A stretch of 9,899 nucleotides of DNA from REEB509 sp049314555. GTDB taxonomy: Bacteria > Pseudomonadota > Alphaproteobacteria > Caulobacterales > Aquidulcibacteraceae. Both the position numbers and the translations under genes were made by a program. Of the stretch, positions 1 to 7,115 are shown piece after piece. The notes beneath the pieces are model-generated. The model saw nothing but the letters and a program-made list of their open reading frames with translations, searched no databases and had not been told where the DNA came from. The stretch lies in the NCBI GenBank assembly GCA_049314555.1, contig JBMOEW010000065.1, positions 1 to 9,899 of the forward strand, written 5' to 3'. How positions within the stretch are numbered: position 1 is the first letter of the stretch; each line of letters opens with the position of its first letter.

Positions 1-6
1 CAACAC

Positions 7-60
7 CGGACAAATCGCTTGCTACAAAAATCGGACATATCCCGTGTCACCGACATATCC
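7..60. repeat. Iterated CGGACAWATC motifs, possible insertion-sequence end
   Basis: Three copies of a near-identical decamer are seen: CGGACAAATC at 7-16, CGGACATATC at 32-41 and CCGACATATCC at 50-60. Closely spaced imperfect repeats of this sort are typical of IS21-like and related element ends, where they bind the transposase. No transposase is visible, because the window begins here. The reading as a mobile-element end is inference; the repetition itself is direct. Confidence 0.4.
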
Positions 61-71
61 TGGGCGATAAG

Positions 72-100
72 GTGACGGACGACACCAATTGCAATAGAAT
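72..100 (+). promoter_or_regulatory. Possible sigma70-type promoter for the first VOC gene
   Basis: GTGACG at 72-77 (4 of 6 to TTGACA) and TAGAAT at 95-100 (5 of 6 to TATAAT) are separated by 17 bases and lie just before the first coding region. The site abuts the repeat block at 7-60, so an element end may have supplied or remodelled the promoter. This is motif matching only. Confidence 0.3.
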
Positions 101-118
101 GCAAATACGAAGGCCGCC

Positions 119-553
119 ATGTCCCCAACGCTTGCGCAAAACCTCATTCAAGCTGTCCCGTTCTTTCAGGTCCGCGACATGGCGAAGGCGCTCGCCTTTT
201 ATGTCGACGGGCTGGGCTTTGAGGTGACGCTGAAGTGGACGCCAGACGCGCCCGATCGCATTCGCTGGTGCCGCCTCGAAGCGGGTAGGGCGGCGTTGAT
301 GCTGCAGGAACTTTACCCCACAAGCGCGCTGGCCGAACCCCGCGGTGTTGGCGTGTCGGTGAGCTTCATGTGCTACGACGCCCTCGCCATTTATCGAGCC
401 GCAATCGCCAAGGGCCTCGCGCCGCAAAAACCCTTTGTCGGCAACGAACTTTGGGTGGTGAGCTTCTCTGATCCGGACAGTTTCAAGATTGACTTTACGA
501 GCCTAACAGACGTCGCAGAAGACACAGAGTACGACCCCGTCGCGCATGGGTGA
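119..553 (+). CDS. VOC-fold (glyoxalase/bleomycin-resistance-like) protein
   Basis: A 144-residue protein of the vicinal oxygen chelate superfamily, the small cytoplasmic proteins that include glyoxalase I, extradiol dioxygenases and drug-binding resistance proteins. The first beta strand carries AVPFFQVRDM (residues 12-21), followed by the characteristic FYVDGLGFE helix-to-strand turn (27-35). A late SFSDPDSFKIDF segment corresponds to the usual '.F.DPDGN.IE' ending. The length suits a single two-module VOC domain. The ATG at 119 has GAAGG at 109-113 with a five-base spacer, which supports this start. The metal ligands cannot be assigned with confidence, so no substrate is proposed. A second, divergent VOC gene lies about 260 bases downstream on the same strand; the two may have been acquired together but do not look like a tight operon. 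Confidence 0.82.
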   Translation: MSPTLAQNLIQAVPFFQVRDMAKALAFYVDGLGFEVTLKWTPDAPDRIRWCRLEAGRAALMLQELYPTSALAEPRGVGVSVSFMCYDALAIYRAAIAKGLAPQKPFVGNELWVVSFSDPDSFKIDFTSLTDVAEDTEYDPVAHG

Positions 554-812
554 TCGACGAAGGTTGGCGCGATCAAATCGCAAACCTGCCAGGCGAAGGC
601 GATGCGGTCCTCCGGCGATTTTCAAACCTTGCGCCCGGGGCCGGTGCAGATGGCGGAATGGCTGCTTCTGGAGCAGGCAAGCGCCGGACTGCTCTGCCCT
701 CAGACGAGCGAGCCGAACGCATCAACTCGTGTGCGGCAGCCTGCACCGTGAAAGTGTTTGAGACTCTCCCGCCCCGGATCTAGAGCTGCGCCGGAAATGT
801 CGAAGGATCTTG

Positions 813-1223
813 ATGCCACGCTCACCCGGACTGTTTCCCGATCTGCGTGTCCTGAACCCCAAATCGGAAATCGAGTGGTTGGTAGGCGTGCTAGGGTTTA
901 AAACGCACTTCATTGCCGAGCATGACGGCCAGATTGTGCATGCCGAGTTGCGGATGGGGGAACACTTGCTTTTCCTTCAACCGGACAAGGCGGACGACGC
1001 CTACGGCATGCATAGCCCGCAATCACTCAATGGCACGAACCAATGCGTGTGCATCGCCGTAGAGGATGTTGAGGCCGTGGCGGCGCGGGTTCGCGCGGCA
1101 CAGGGCGAAATGATCACGCAGCCGCATGATACGCCCTATGGCGCAAGGGAATTTTCCTGCCGATCGCCAGATGGGCATGTCTGGTCGATCGCAAACTATT
1201 GGGGCCAGCCGTCGTCAGAATAA
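813..1223 (+). CDS. Second VOC-fold (glyoxalase-like) protein
   Basis: A 136-residue VOC-superfamily protein, counted from the ATG at 813. GAAGGA at 802-807 sits five bases before it, so this start is preferred over the TTG immediately upstream. Recognisable parts are the early EWLVGVLGFK turn, the strand pair with IVHAELRMGEHLLFL, and the ending YGAREFSCRSPDGHVWSIANYWG. That ending matches the 'YG.REF...DP.GH.W' signature of the PhnB/glyoxalase-like branch, and its histidine and the earlier VHAEL histidine are candidate metal ligands. The function is unknown beyond the fold. The 259 bases separating it from the first VOC gene show short open frames in several phases but nothing recognisable. 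Confidence 0.82.
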   Translation: MPRSPGLFPDLRVLNPKSEIEWLVGVLGFKTHFIAEHDGQIVHAELRMGEHLLFLQPDKADDAYGMHSPQSLNGTNQCVCIAVEDVEAVAARVRAAQGEMITQPHDTPYGAREFSCRSPDGHVWSIANYWGQPSSE

Positions 1224-1500
1224 CCATCCCGTGCGCCCAAACACAGGCAGGAAGATCGCTGCTGAAGTCGGCGGTCGAAGTCCGCCCACGGCCGTAGAAC
1301 GCCTTCGAGAGCAATGTCCCCCACCAGACGATTTCGCCCTATGCCCGCAAGGGTCCGTTCAGACAATCAAATGTTTGCCGTCCGGGGCTTGGAATGGGCT
1401 GGCCGGTGTGTTCATAGGTTGGGGCATTTTCGATCAGAGTGGCACGTGCCCAATTATCACCCAAAGGGAAGCGCTTGGCACTGTCGCCGCGCAGTTTTTA
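1221..1500 (-). pseudogene. Possible decayed ORF interrupted by one in-frame stop
   Basis: Read on the minus strand from the TAA at 1500 leftwards, one frame stays open for about 52 codons (containing LGDNWARATLIENAPTYEH). It then meets a single TAG near 1344 and continues open with GEIVWWGTLLSKAFYGR to beyond the second VOC gene's end. Residue composition on both sides of the stop looks protein-like, and no start codon is obvious. I do not recognise the family. It lies directly downstream of the truncated DUF1993 gene, in a neighbourhood that has clearly undergone decay. It could equally be a chance open frame in GC-rich DNA. Confidence 0.22.
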
Positions 1501-1502
1501 CC

Positions 1503-1980
1503 TCAGAATGAACGGTTCCGGAGCTTTCCCTCATAATCACGTTTGCCGAGCGGCACGCCCCGCGAGCGCAGGATGTTGTATGCTGTGACGGCGTGGAAAT
1601 GAAAGTTGGCCAGCGCGGAAGAAAGAAGGAAAGTCTCCGCCGTAAAAGCATGTTGTCGTGCCTCCCAGGGCCGCCAAGAGCGATCATTGTCGTCGAGCGG
1701 GCGATGGAGGGTAATGTTTAGCGGCTTGCCGGCCCAGCCATTCACTTCGTCGGGCGTGAAAGCCTCTAAGGCTACGACCGCTTGGTCCACCAACGCCTGC
1801 AGCCCGGCGTAAGGCATCGCGCCGATCAGCGCCGGCGGCGCGAAGATAACGGTTTTTACTGCCTCAAGCCCCCAAACGGCATGATGCGTTAGGGCTTCGA
1901 TTTGGAAGTGAAACGGCGACATGTCTGCCATCAGTCTCGCATCTACGAAGTCGTTCGGGTCGGCCCGCGCGTGGAGCGTT
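1503..1980 (-). pseudogene. DUF1993 family protein, N-terminally truncated
   Basis: About 158 residues, from roughly TLHARADPNDF to GKRDYEGKLRNRSF, match the DUF1993 family of roughly 170-residue helical proteins of the DinB/YfiT-like four-helix type. Recognisable pieces are DARLMADMSPFHFQIEALTHHAV, a central LQALVDQAVVALEAFTPDEVNGW, and the closing LANFHFHAVTAYNILRSRGVPLGKRDYEG, which is nearly the family consensus. The normal N-terminus (about 30 residues ending just before the first helix) is missing. In its place the frame runs into out-of-phase sequence from an IS1182 transposase, so the apparent start at 2015 is an artefact of the fusion. The remaining domain is intact to its stop, suggesting a fairly recent break. 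Whether anything is translated is unknown. Confidence 0.75.
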
Positions 1981-1984
1981 TCTT

Positions 1985-2499
1985 CGCCTGTGTCAGGAAA
2001 TGACCGGCCGGGCATGTATAGCGATCGTGCGCGGCGTGATAGACAAAGTCCTGGATCGTGAAGCGCCCGCGCAGGGCACCGCCGGAGGTTTCCGTTTTCG
2101 GCACGATCGGCGCGACGCCCGCATCGGCGCAGGCGACGATCTGGTCGCCGCTGTAATAGCCCCGATCCACAAGCACGGTGATCGATCCATGTCCGCTCGC
2201 GTCGCGCGCCTTTTCGCCCATCGATGCAAGCTGCGCCCGGCCTCGCGCTCGAGGCGTCGGCTGGATGCGACGGCGTTGAGCTAGCCGTAGAGGTTGAGCT
2301 TCAACAGAACCCCGGGATGATAGCCGGGCCGCCCGGTGGCGCTGGGATCGACACTATCGAAACCGAGAGCGCGGAGATCCAACGCATCCACAAAAGCGTC
2401 GACCGCGCGCACCGGATTATCCTCGGCGACAAAGTCTTCGAGGTGCGCTGGAAACAGACCGCCCTGATCCCGCGCCGCGCCTTCCACAAACCGCTTCAT
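1985..2499 (-). mobile_element. IS1182-family transposase remnant (three lesions)
   Basis: The start is clear: an ATG at 2499 with GGGAGG at 2511-2506, followed by MKRFVEGAARDQ, HLEDFVAEDNPVRAVDAFVD and ATGRPGYHPGVLLKLNLYG, the conserved IS1182 N-terminus. The frame then meets a TAG (2283-2281) where the family has tyrosine in YGYLN, and continues LNAVASSRRLEREAGR. At about 2226-2236 it jumps, with a frameshift, straight to the catalytic-core segment SMGEKARD...ITVLVDRGYYSGDQIVACADAG...VPKTETSG...CPAGHFLT, so roughly 180 internal residues are gone. After CPAGHFLT the sequence changes abruptly to DUF1993, so the C-terminal part and the far inverted repeat are absent. The sequence rightwards of 2500 probably holds the element's other end, but its exact limit cannot be placed. 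The element is dead. Confidence 0.85.
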
Positions 2500-2778
2500 C
2501 GACCGCCTCCCGCGTCGCGACAGGAGACTGAACTGCTTCGTCGTTTTCACACGACAGCCTCGGCCCTCAATGGACTCTGCGCATTTCGCCGCTGTGCGAG
2601 AGCATGTGTCAGCACCTTGCGGACCATGGCAGGCCGTTTTGCGCATTTCGGGTTTTCGCTTTTGGGCGAGATCAGATAATTGGAAGCGTTGCCTGCTTCG
2701 GGAGCGTGCAAACCTGTCAGCGCGCCTCGTTAGTTCCGGCTGCCAGGACGTGTCTGTAGTCATGAGAGGAGTGCGTAG

Positions 2779-3105
2779 ATGCCTAATACCGATGCGGCTA
2801 GAGCTAGTCTGGAACAACAACTCGCGGAACTTAAGGAGCGGCAGAAGCGGATCTCCGTGGAGCTCGCTGAACCCCTCAATCGCGACCTGTCCGAGCAAGC
2901 GGTGGAGTTGGAGGACGATGAGGCCCTCGAAGGACAGGCCGCATTGATCAGCCGCGAGATTGCCTCTGTGAACCGGGCGCTGTTGCGCATCGAACAAGGT
3001 AGCTATGGAGAATGTGTGCGCTGCGGCGATCAGATTGCTCCCAAGCGTCTTGAGGCGCGTCCGGAAGCCGCGCTCTGCTTCGCCTGCGCTAGCAGCGAGC
3101 GGTAA
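2779..3105 (+). CDS. DksA/TraR-family C4 zinc-finger protein
   Basis: A 108-residue protein with an N-terminal helical/coiled-coil half (SLEQQLAELKERQKRISVEL, about 10-30), an acidic linker (LSEQAVELEDDEALEG) and a C-terminal zinc finger. The zinc ligands are visible as C79-x2-C82 and C100-x2-C103 in GECVRCGDQIAPKRLEARPEAALCFAC. Family members bind RNA polymerase through the secondary channel and modulate initiation, often with ppGpp. This is a short member, not full-length DksA (about 150 residues), and it resembles the small alphaproteobacterial paralogues of unknown target. The ATG at 2779 has GAGAGGAG just upstream (about 2762-2769) with suitable spacing. A six-base-pair inverted repeat follows at 3119-3134 but lacks a T-run. 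The gene stands alone, between IS debris and a long non-coding stretch. Confidence 0.85.
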   Translation: MPNTDAARASLEQQLAELKERQKRISVELAEPLNRDLSEQAVELEDDEALEGQAALISREIASVNRALLRIEQGSYGECVRCGDQIAPKRLEARPEAALCFACASSER

Positions 3106-3741
3106 CCTTCCGGCATAGTCGAGCGAGTGCTCGATTGACGCTTCGACGGAGCGTGTGCGCGGCAGTGACTGTAATCGGCGCTCTCCGGCCCGATCGGTCG
3201 GGAAGGTCGAATGGCAGCTTTGCGATCTCGTTCGCGCCGGTCCCCGGGAACGGCAGCGATGGGCGTTTCCCACTATTCCCGCCGCGCGCCCCTCAGACAC
3301 CCATGCGTCCGCTTCCCAAACACAACCTCATCCCCTAAGCCCGTTGCGCACGCCCCCACCCCATCGCAGTATCCCCAAACTTATCTTCCCCCTGAAAATC
3401 CGGGTTAGGCTCATCTCATCTGCACCGATATCGGGGATGAAGCGCTCTCCCTTCAAGGTGTGGGGTGGTTTGGTGGAAAGCCTAAGGGCGAAGCGGTCCG
3501 TAGGCGGAACACATCGAGGGTAAGCCCCCGTGCGAAAAAGGGGTCGTTGAAGGGTCTGTCTAAACGCGCGTCAGGCAGGCAAACCACGCGGCGGTGGCTG
3601 GGCTGATCGAACCCAGCACCATCCGGATACAAACAAAAACGGCACAGCCGGACCAACCCGGCCACCGCCGCTCCCCGATTTGCCCCGCACGGCCAAAGCC
3701 GATGCGGCCCTTGGTGTTACGCGCAAAGCGCCAAAGCGAGC
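3106..3741. other. Non-coding stretch with inverted repeats, no convincing gene
   Basis: About 636 bases between the DksA-like gene and the end of typA. Open frames here lack family resemblance and good starts. Three pairings stand out. GTGGTTTG (3465-3472) is perfectly complementary to CAAACCAC (3580-3587). GCCTA/TAGGC (3480-3484/3501-3505) forms a hairpin inside that pair. GCTGGG/CCCAGC (3597-3602/3612-3617) forms another, extended by GGT/ACC outside one bulge. They may form a structured RNA or the 3' untranslated region of typA. I could not match this to RNase P RNA, SRP RNA, tmRNA or a riboswitch consensus by eye. Confidence 0.4.
3631..3667 (-). terminator. Weak candidate terminator after typA
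   Basis: On the minus strand, about 80 bases past the typA stop, a GGCCGG / CCGGCT stem with a six-base GTTGGT loop can be drawn, including a G-U pair. It is followed after a few bases by GTTTTTGTTT. The T-run is not directly adjacent to the stem, so termination efficiency is doubtful. Confidence 0.3.
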
Positions 3742-5583
3742 TTAGCCCGCCTTGGACTTCGCCATCCGCTTGCGCTCGTTGGGATCCAGATACTGCTTGC
3801 GCAGACGGATCGCGGCGGGGGTCACCTCCACCAGCTCGTCGTCGTCGATCCAGGCAATCGCCTGCTCCAACGTCATCCGCCGCGGCGGCGTCAAGCGGAT
3901 CGCCTCGTCCTTGCCGGAGGCGCGCACGTTGGTGAGTTTCTTGCCCTTCATCGGGTTCACTTCCATGTCGTCGCCACGGCTGTTTTCCCCGATCACCATG
4001 CCCTCATAAACGTCTTCGCCGTCGCCAATGAACATCGTGCCGCGCTCTTCCAGGTTCCACAGCGCATAGGCCGAAGAGGCCCCGGCATCGTTGGAAATCA
4101 GCGCCCCGTTGCGCCGCCCTGGAATTTCTCCCTTCCACGGGCTCCACCCATGGAACAACCGGTTCATGATCCCAGAGCCGCGCGTGTCGGTCAGAAACTC
4201 GCCGTGGTATCCCACAAGCCCCCGCGCGGGCCCATGCATTACGATCCGGGTCTTGCCCCCGCCGGAAGGCCGCATGTCCTGCAGCTCGGCTTTGCGCTGG
4301 CTCATTTTTTCGATGACGACGCCGGTGAACTCGTCGTCCACATCGATCACAACTTCTTCGATCGGCTCCAGCGTCTCGCCGTTCTCTTCCCGCAGCAGCA
4401 CCCGCGGCCGCGAAATCGAAACCTCAAAGCCCTCGCGCCGCATCGTTTCAATCAGCACACCGAGCTGCAACTCGCCCCGGCCCGCCACTTCAAACGCGTC
4501 CTTGTTGTCGGTTTCGCGAATGCGGATCGCCACGTTGCTTTCCGCCTCCCGCATCAACCGCGCACGGATCACCCGGCTTTGGACCTTTTCCCCGGCCCGG
4601 CCCGCAAGCGGGCTGTCGTTGATCGCCACCGTGATGGCGATGGTCGGGGGATCGATCGGCGTCGCCGGAATCGGCGCAGACAGCTCCACCGAGCCAATCG
4701 TGTCCGCCACCGTCGCGTTCACAAGGCCAGCGATCGCCACGATGTCGCCAGCTTCGGCCGTGTCTACTGGCACCCGCTTCAGCCCGCGATACGCAAGCAG
4801 CTTGGTCAGGCGGCCCTTTTCCAGCTCCTTGCCGTCCCGCGACATCACCTTCACCGGGTCGCCCACCCGCGCAATACCAGATTCAACCCGCCCCGTGAGC
4901 ATCCGCCCGAGGAAGCTGTCGGAATCGAGCATCGTCGCCAGCATGGCAAACGGCTCGTTGATCCGCACCCGCGGTTCGGGCTCCGGCACGTGCCGCACAA
5001 TCGTGTCAAACAGCGGCGCAAGGCTGTCGCGCGGCCCATCCAACGACAGGCTCGCCCAGCCCTCGCGGCCAGAGGCGTACAGAATAGGGAAGTCCGCTTG
5101 TTCGTCGCTCGCTCCAATCGCCAAGAACAACTCGAAAATCTCATCGAGCGCTTTGGTGGCGTCCGCGCCGGGCCGATCCACCTTATTCAGCGCCACAATC
5201 GGCCGCAGGCCGCGCTTCAGCGCCTTCGACAGCACGAACTTGGTTTGCGGCATCGGGCCTTCGGCGGCGTCCACCAGCAGCACGCAGCCGTCCACCATCG
5301 ACAAGATCCGCTCGACCTCGCCGCCGAAATCGGCGTGGCCTGGCGTATCCACCACGTTGATCCGAGCCGGCACATCGCCCTTTTCCCAGACAATCGAGGT
5401 GCACTTCGCCAGGATCGTAATTCCGCGTTCTCGCTCCAGGGCGTTGGAATCCATGGCACGTTCGGCGCGCGCTTCGTTCTCGCGGAACGCGCCGCCTTGG
5501 GTGAGCATTTGGTCCACGAGCGTGGTTTTGCCGTGGTCAACGTGGGCGATGATCGCGATGTTGCGCAACGCGAGGGCGGTCAT
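3742..5583 (-). CDS. typA: Ribosome-associated GTPase TypA/BipA
   Basis: A 613-residue translational GTPase of the EF-G-like family (BipA members are about 605). It binds 70S ribosomes and helps 50S assembly and stress or low-temperature adaptation. The GTP-binding motifs are intact: AHVDHGKTT (13-21), RGITI with AKCTS (53-63), DTPGHADFGGEV (79-90) and NKVD (133-136). Domain II follows, then EF-G-like domains with GRGELQLGVLIETMRREG, and the BipA-specific C-terminal region including GGGKTRIVMHGPARGLVGYHGEFLTDTRGSG and MVIGENSRGDDMEVNPMKGKKLTNVRASGKDE. The ATG at 5583 gives the canonical N-terminus a few residues before the P-loop. A Shine-Dalgarno is not evident upstream of it, which is common in this group. 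It appears to be transcribed alone, and its long + strand antisense open frames are shadows of its codon bias. Confidence 0.97.
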   Translation of the reverse strand: MTALALRNIAIIAHVDHGKTTLVDQMLTQGGAFRENEARAERAMDSNALERERGITILAKCTSIVWEKGDVPARINVVDTPGHADFGGEVERILSMVDGCVLLVDAAEGPMPQTKFVLSKALKRGLRPIVALNKVDRPGADATKALDEIFELFLAIGASDEQADFPILYASGREGWASLSLDGPRDSLAPLFDTIVRHVPEPEPRVRINEPFAMLATMLDSDSFLGRMLTGRVESGIARVGDPVKVMSRDGKELEKGRLTKLLAYRGLKRVPVDTAEAGDIVAIAGLVNATVADTIGSVELSAPIPATPIDPPTIAITVAINDSPLAGRAGEKVQSRVIRARLMREAESNVAIRIRETDNKDAFEVAGRGELQLGVLIETMRREGFEVSISRPRVLLREENGETLEPIEEVVIDVDDEFTGVVIEKMSQRKAELQDMRPSGGGKTRIVMHGPARGLVGYHGEFLTDTRGSGIMNRLFHGWSPWKGEIPGRRNGALISNDAGASSAYALWNLEERGTMFIGDGEDVYEGMVIGENSRGDDMEVNPMKGKKLTNVRASGKDEAIRLTPPRRMTLEQAIAWIDDDELVEVTPAAIRLRKQYLDPNERKRMAKSKAG

Positions 5584-5840
5584 GGGGCGGCTTTCAGGTT
5601 AACGCCGCAAGTTTTGGTGCGGCGCGCAGGGTGTGCCCGCGGTAGCGCCAAGACGCAAGCCTTCCCCCCCGTTCTGGCGGCATTTTCCTTTCGCAGGCGC
5701 GGCGCCATAGCGTGACAATAGCGCCTCCTAAGCCGATCATGGTGCAGCGCGACATAACATCAGCGCCTCTAGGAACGCGAATTCACAAGGGTTTTTCGGG
5801 TGCGACCAAGGGGTGCGACAGCATTAAGCGCGTTTTTTTG

Positions 5841-5868
5841 TTGAACATTCCGCACTGCACACTATACT
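5841..5868 (+). promoter_or_regulatory. Sigma70-like promoter of the candidate small RNA
   Basis: TTGAAC at 5841-5846 and TATACT at 5863-5868 are separated by 16 bases, a good housekeeping-sigma pair in an otherwise GC-rich background. Transcription would begin near 5875-5877. Upstream, GGGTGCGAC occurs twice (5798-5806 and 5811-5819), a possible activator site. No protein start follows, but a strong terminator lies about 90 bases downstream. Confidence 0.5.
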
Positions 5869-5875
5869 CTTTTTT

Positions 5876-5963
5876 GTTGCGACGTTTAGCGACGTCGCCC
5901 GCCCTATCGGGCGTTTCCTCCCTACATGACTCGCCCCAGGCTAACCCCTGGGGCGGTTTTTTT
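5876..5963 (+). ncRNA. Candidate small RNA exposing a CCUCC motif
   Basis: A transcript of about 88 bases is predicted between the promoter at 5841-5868 and the intrinsic terminator at 5933-5963. It would fold into GCGACG/CGTCGC (5879-5884/5893-5898), an alternative or adjacent CGCCCG/CGGGCG hairpin (5896-5901/5908-5913), and the terminator hairpin. Between the last two is an unpaired segment, 5914-5932, carrying TTTCCTCCCT, which is complementary to Shine-Dalgarno sequences. Several alphaproteobacterial small-RNA families repress mRNAs through such anti-Shine-Dalgarno loops, so this would be a trans-acting regulator. No coding frame of merit lies on this strand here. Neither neighbour can account for the terminator, since both typA and the amidohydrolase are on the other strand. 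Identity with a named family is not claimed. Confidence 0.5.
5933..5963 (+). terminator. Strong rho-independent terminator
   Basis: GCCCCAGG (5933-5940) and CCTGGGGC (5947-5954) form a perfect eight-base-pair stem with loop CTAACC, followed by GG and seven T residues (5957-5963). The T-run is on the + strand only, so it ends a rightward transcript and not the flanking leftward genes. Confidence 0.88.
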
Positions 5964-6012
5964 GTGGGGTAGGGCATCGCAGTTTGTGTGATCCGCTGGC
6001 CGCTTGTGAGGG

Positions 6013-6936
6013 TTACCGCAGCGTATCGTGTAGGTTCGCAACGCTCAGCGCGGTACTCAAACGCGTGATATCCGCCTGCATCCGCTCAAACCGTGAGGAG
6101 CGCGCCAACGTGCGCTCGTCCATGTAAAGCCCGCGGTTAATCTCCACCTGCAGGGCATGAACCCCCGCCAGCGGCCGCCCGTGCAGCTGCGTCGTGTACC
6201 CCCCGGCAAACGGCGCGTTCCGCGTCACCCGATACCCCATCCGCTGCAGCGTGGCCTCAACAAACCCCGTCACCGAAGGGTGGCACGAAGCCCCAAACCG
6301 GTCGCCGATTACGATATCCGGCGCCAGCGGCCCTCGGGCACAGCTGGGCATCGAATGGCAATCGATCAGCACCGCACACCCAAACAGGCCTTGGGCCTCA
6401 GCAATCAGACCCGCCAGCATCGCGTGATAAGGCGTATGCACGTGGCTCAACCGAAACTGGGCTTCCGCCGCCAACAGCTTTCGGGGGTAAATCGCCTGCC
6501 CATCACCGGCAACCCGCGGAATAACCCCAAGCCCCGCTTGCACCCGCGGCGAGCCCCGCAACACCGCCTCCGGCAGCTGATCCCCAAACATGTCAGGATC
6601 CAACTCTGCCGGATCGCGGTTCACATCCACATAGGCCCTGGCGAACGTGGCACACAGCAAAGGCGCCCCAAACCCGGCCACACACCCAAACAACTCGTTG
6701 ACATAGGCGTCTTCAGACCGCCGCAGGCTATGCAGCTGAAGGCGCGTGGCGCGCATCATGGCGGCCGGGTAAACGCTTCCGCTGTGGGGCGAAGCAAAGA
6801 TCAGGGGCGTGGTCCGGCGTAACGGCTCCACCAGGCTAAAGGGATGCTCCAACGGCCCATCCACGCCAAGCTCAGGCGCTCCGGCAGCGCTTTCCTCTGG
6901 GCAAACCCCTTTTGAATCTGGCGAAAGTCCATCCAT
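6013..6936 (-). CDS. N-formylglutamate amidohydrolase family protein
   Basis: A 307-residue zinc-dependent hydrolase of the N-formylglutamate amidohydrolase family (HutG-like), which releases formate from N-formyl-L-glutamate in one route of histidine breakdown. Landmarks are ASPHSGSVYP (48-57, H51 a probable zinc ligand), SEDAYVNELF (74-83), YVDVNRDPAELDP (102-114), SHVHTPYH (164-171), LIDCHSMP (190-197, H194) and LQVEINRGLYMDE (262-274). The first 40 residues are variable and low in conserved content. The ATG at 6936 has no clear Shine-Dalgarno, so the true start could be slightly downstream. No other histidine-utilisation genes are nearby, so its physiological substrate is open. It is divergent from cpdR across about 180 bases, an arrangement I associate with other alphaproteobacteria. 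Confidence 0.9.
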   Translation of the reverse strand: MDGLSPDSKGVCPEESAAGAPELGVDGPLEHPFSLVEPLRRTTPLIFASPHSGSVYPAAMMRATRLQLHSLRRSEDAYVNELFGCVAGFGAPLLCATFARAYVDVNRDPAELDPDMFGDQLPEAVLRGSPRVQAGLGVIPRVAGDGQAIYPRKLLAAEAQFRLSHVHTPYHAMLAGLIAEAQGLFGCAVLIDCHSMPSCARGPLAPDIVIGDRFGASCHPSVTGFVEATLQRMGYRVTRNAPFAGGYTTQLHGRPLAGVHALQVEINRGLYMDERTLARSSRFERMQADITRLSTALSVANLHDTLR

Positions 6937-7115
6937 GGTTCAACCATGCGCAATTCCTTGCCGCGCCGTCAATCTGGCGCGCCATGCACGGGCGCTGACA
7001 GCTGCTTGCGGCCGTCAAGCAAGTATGATGAGGCGCGAAGTAGCGAAAACACTGCTTTTACCTTACTGTGCTAGCTCTGCGTGCATCGAAAGGCGCAGAA
7101 CGGAGCCTAGAACCC

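Noticed and set aside
3119..3134. TCGAGC/GCTCGA hairpin after the DksA-like gene as a terminator
   Set aside because: The stem is only six base pairs and no T-run follows; not strong enough to list as a terminator.
2500..3300. Minus-strand extension of the transposase frame to a 339-residue protein
   Set aside because: Conserved transposase sequence begins at the ATG at 2499, which has a good Shine-Dalgarno; the upstream part is antisense to the DksA-like gene and looks random.
3495..3507. GTCCGTAGGCGG, identical to a conserved stretch of 16S rRNA
   Set aside because: The match does not extend into the flanks, so it is a short coincidence, not an rRNA fragment.
4091..5715. Two long + strand open frames (503 and 521 codons) opposite typA
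   Set aside because: They are antisense shadows of the typA reading frame in GC-rich DNA, rich in Ser/Arg/Pro or His/Arg with no family resemblance.
6157..6822. 221-codon + strand frame opposite the amidohydrolase
   Set aside because: Arg/His/Pro-rich shadow of a clearly recognised gene; no plausible start signal.
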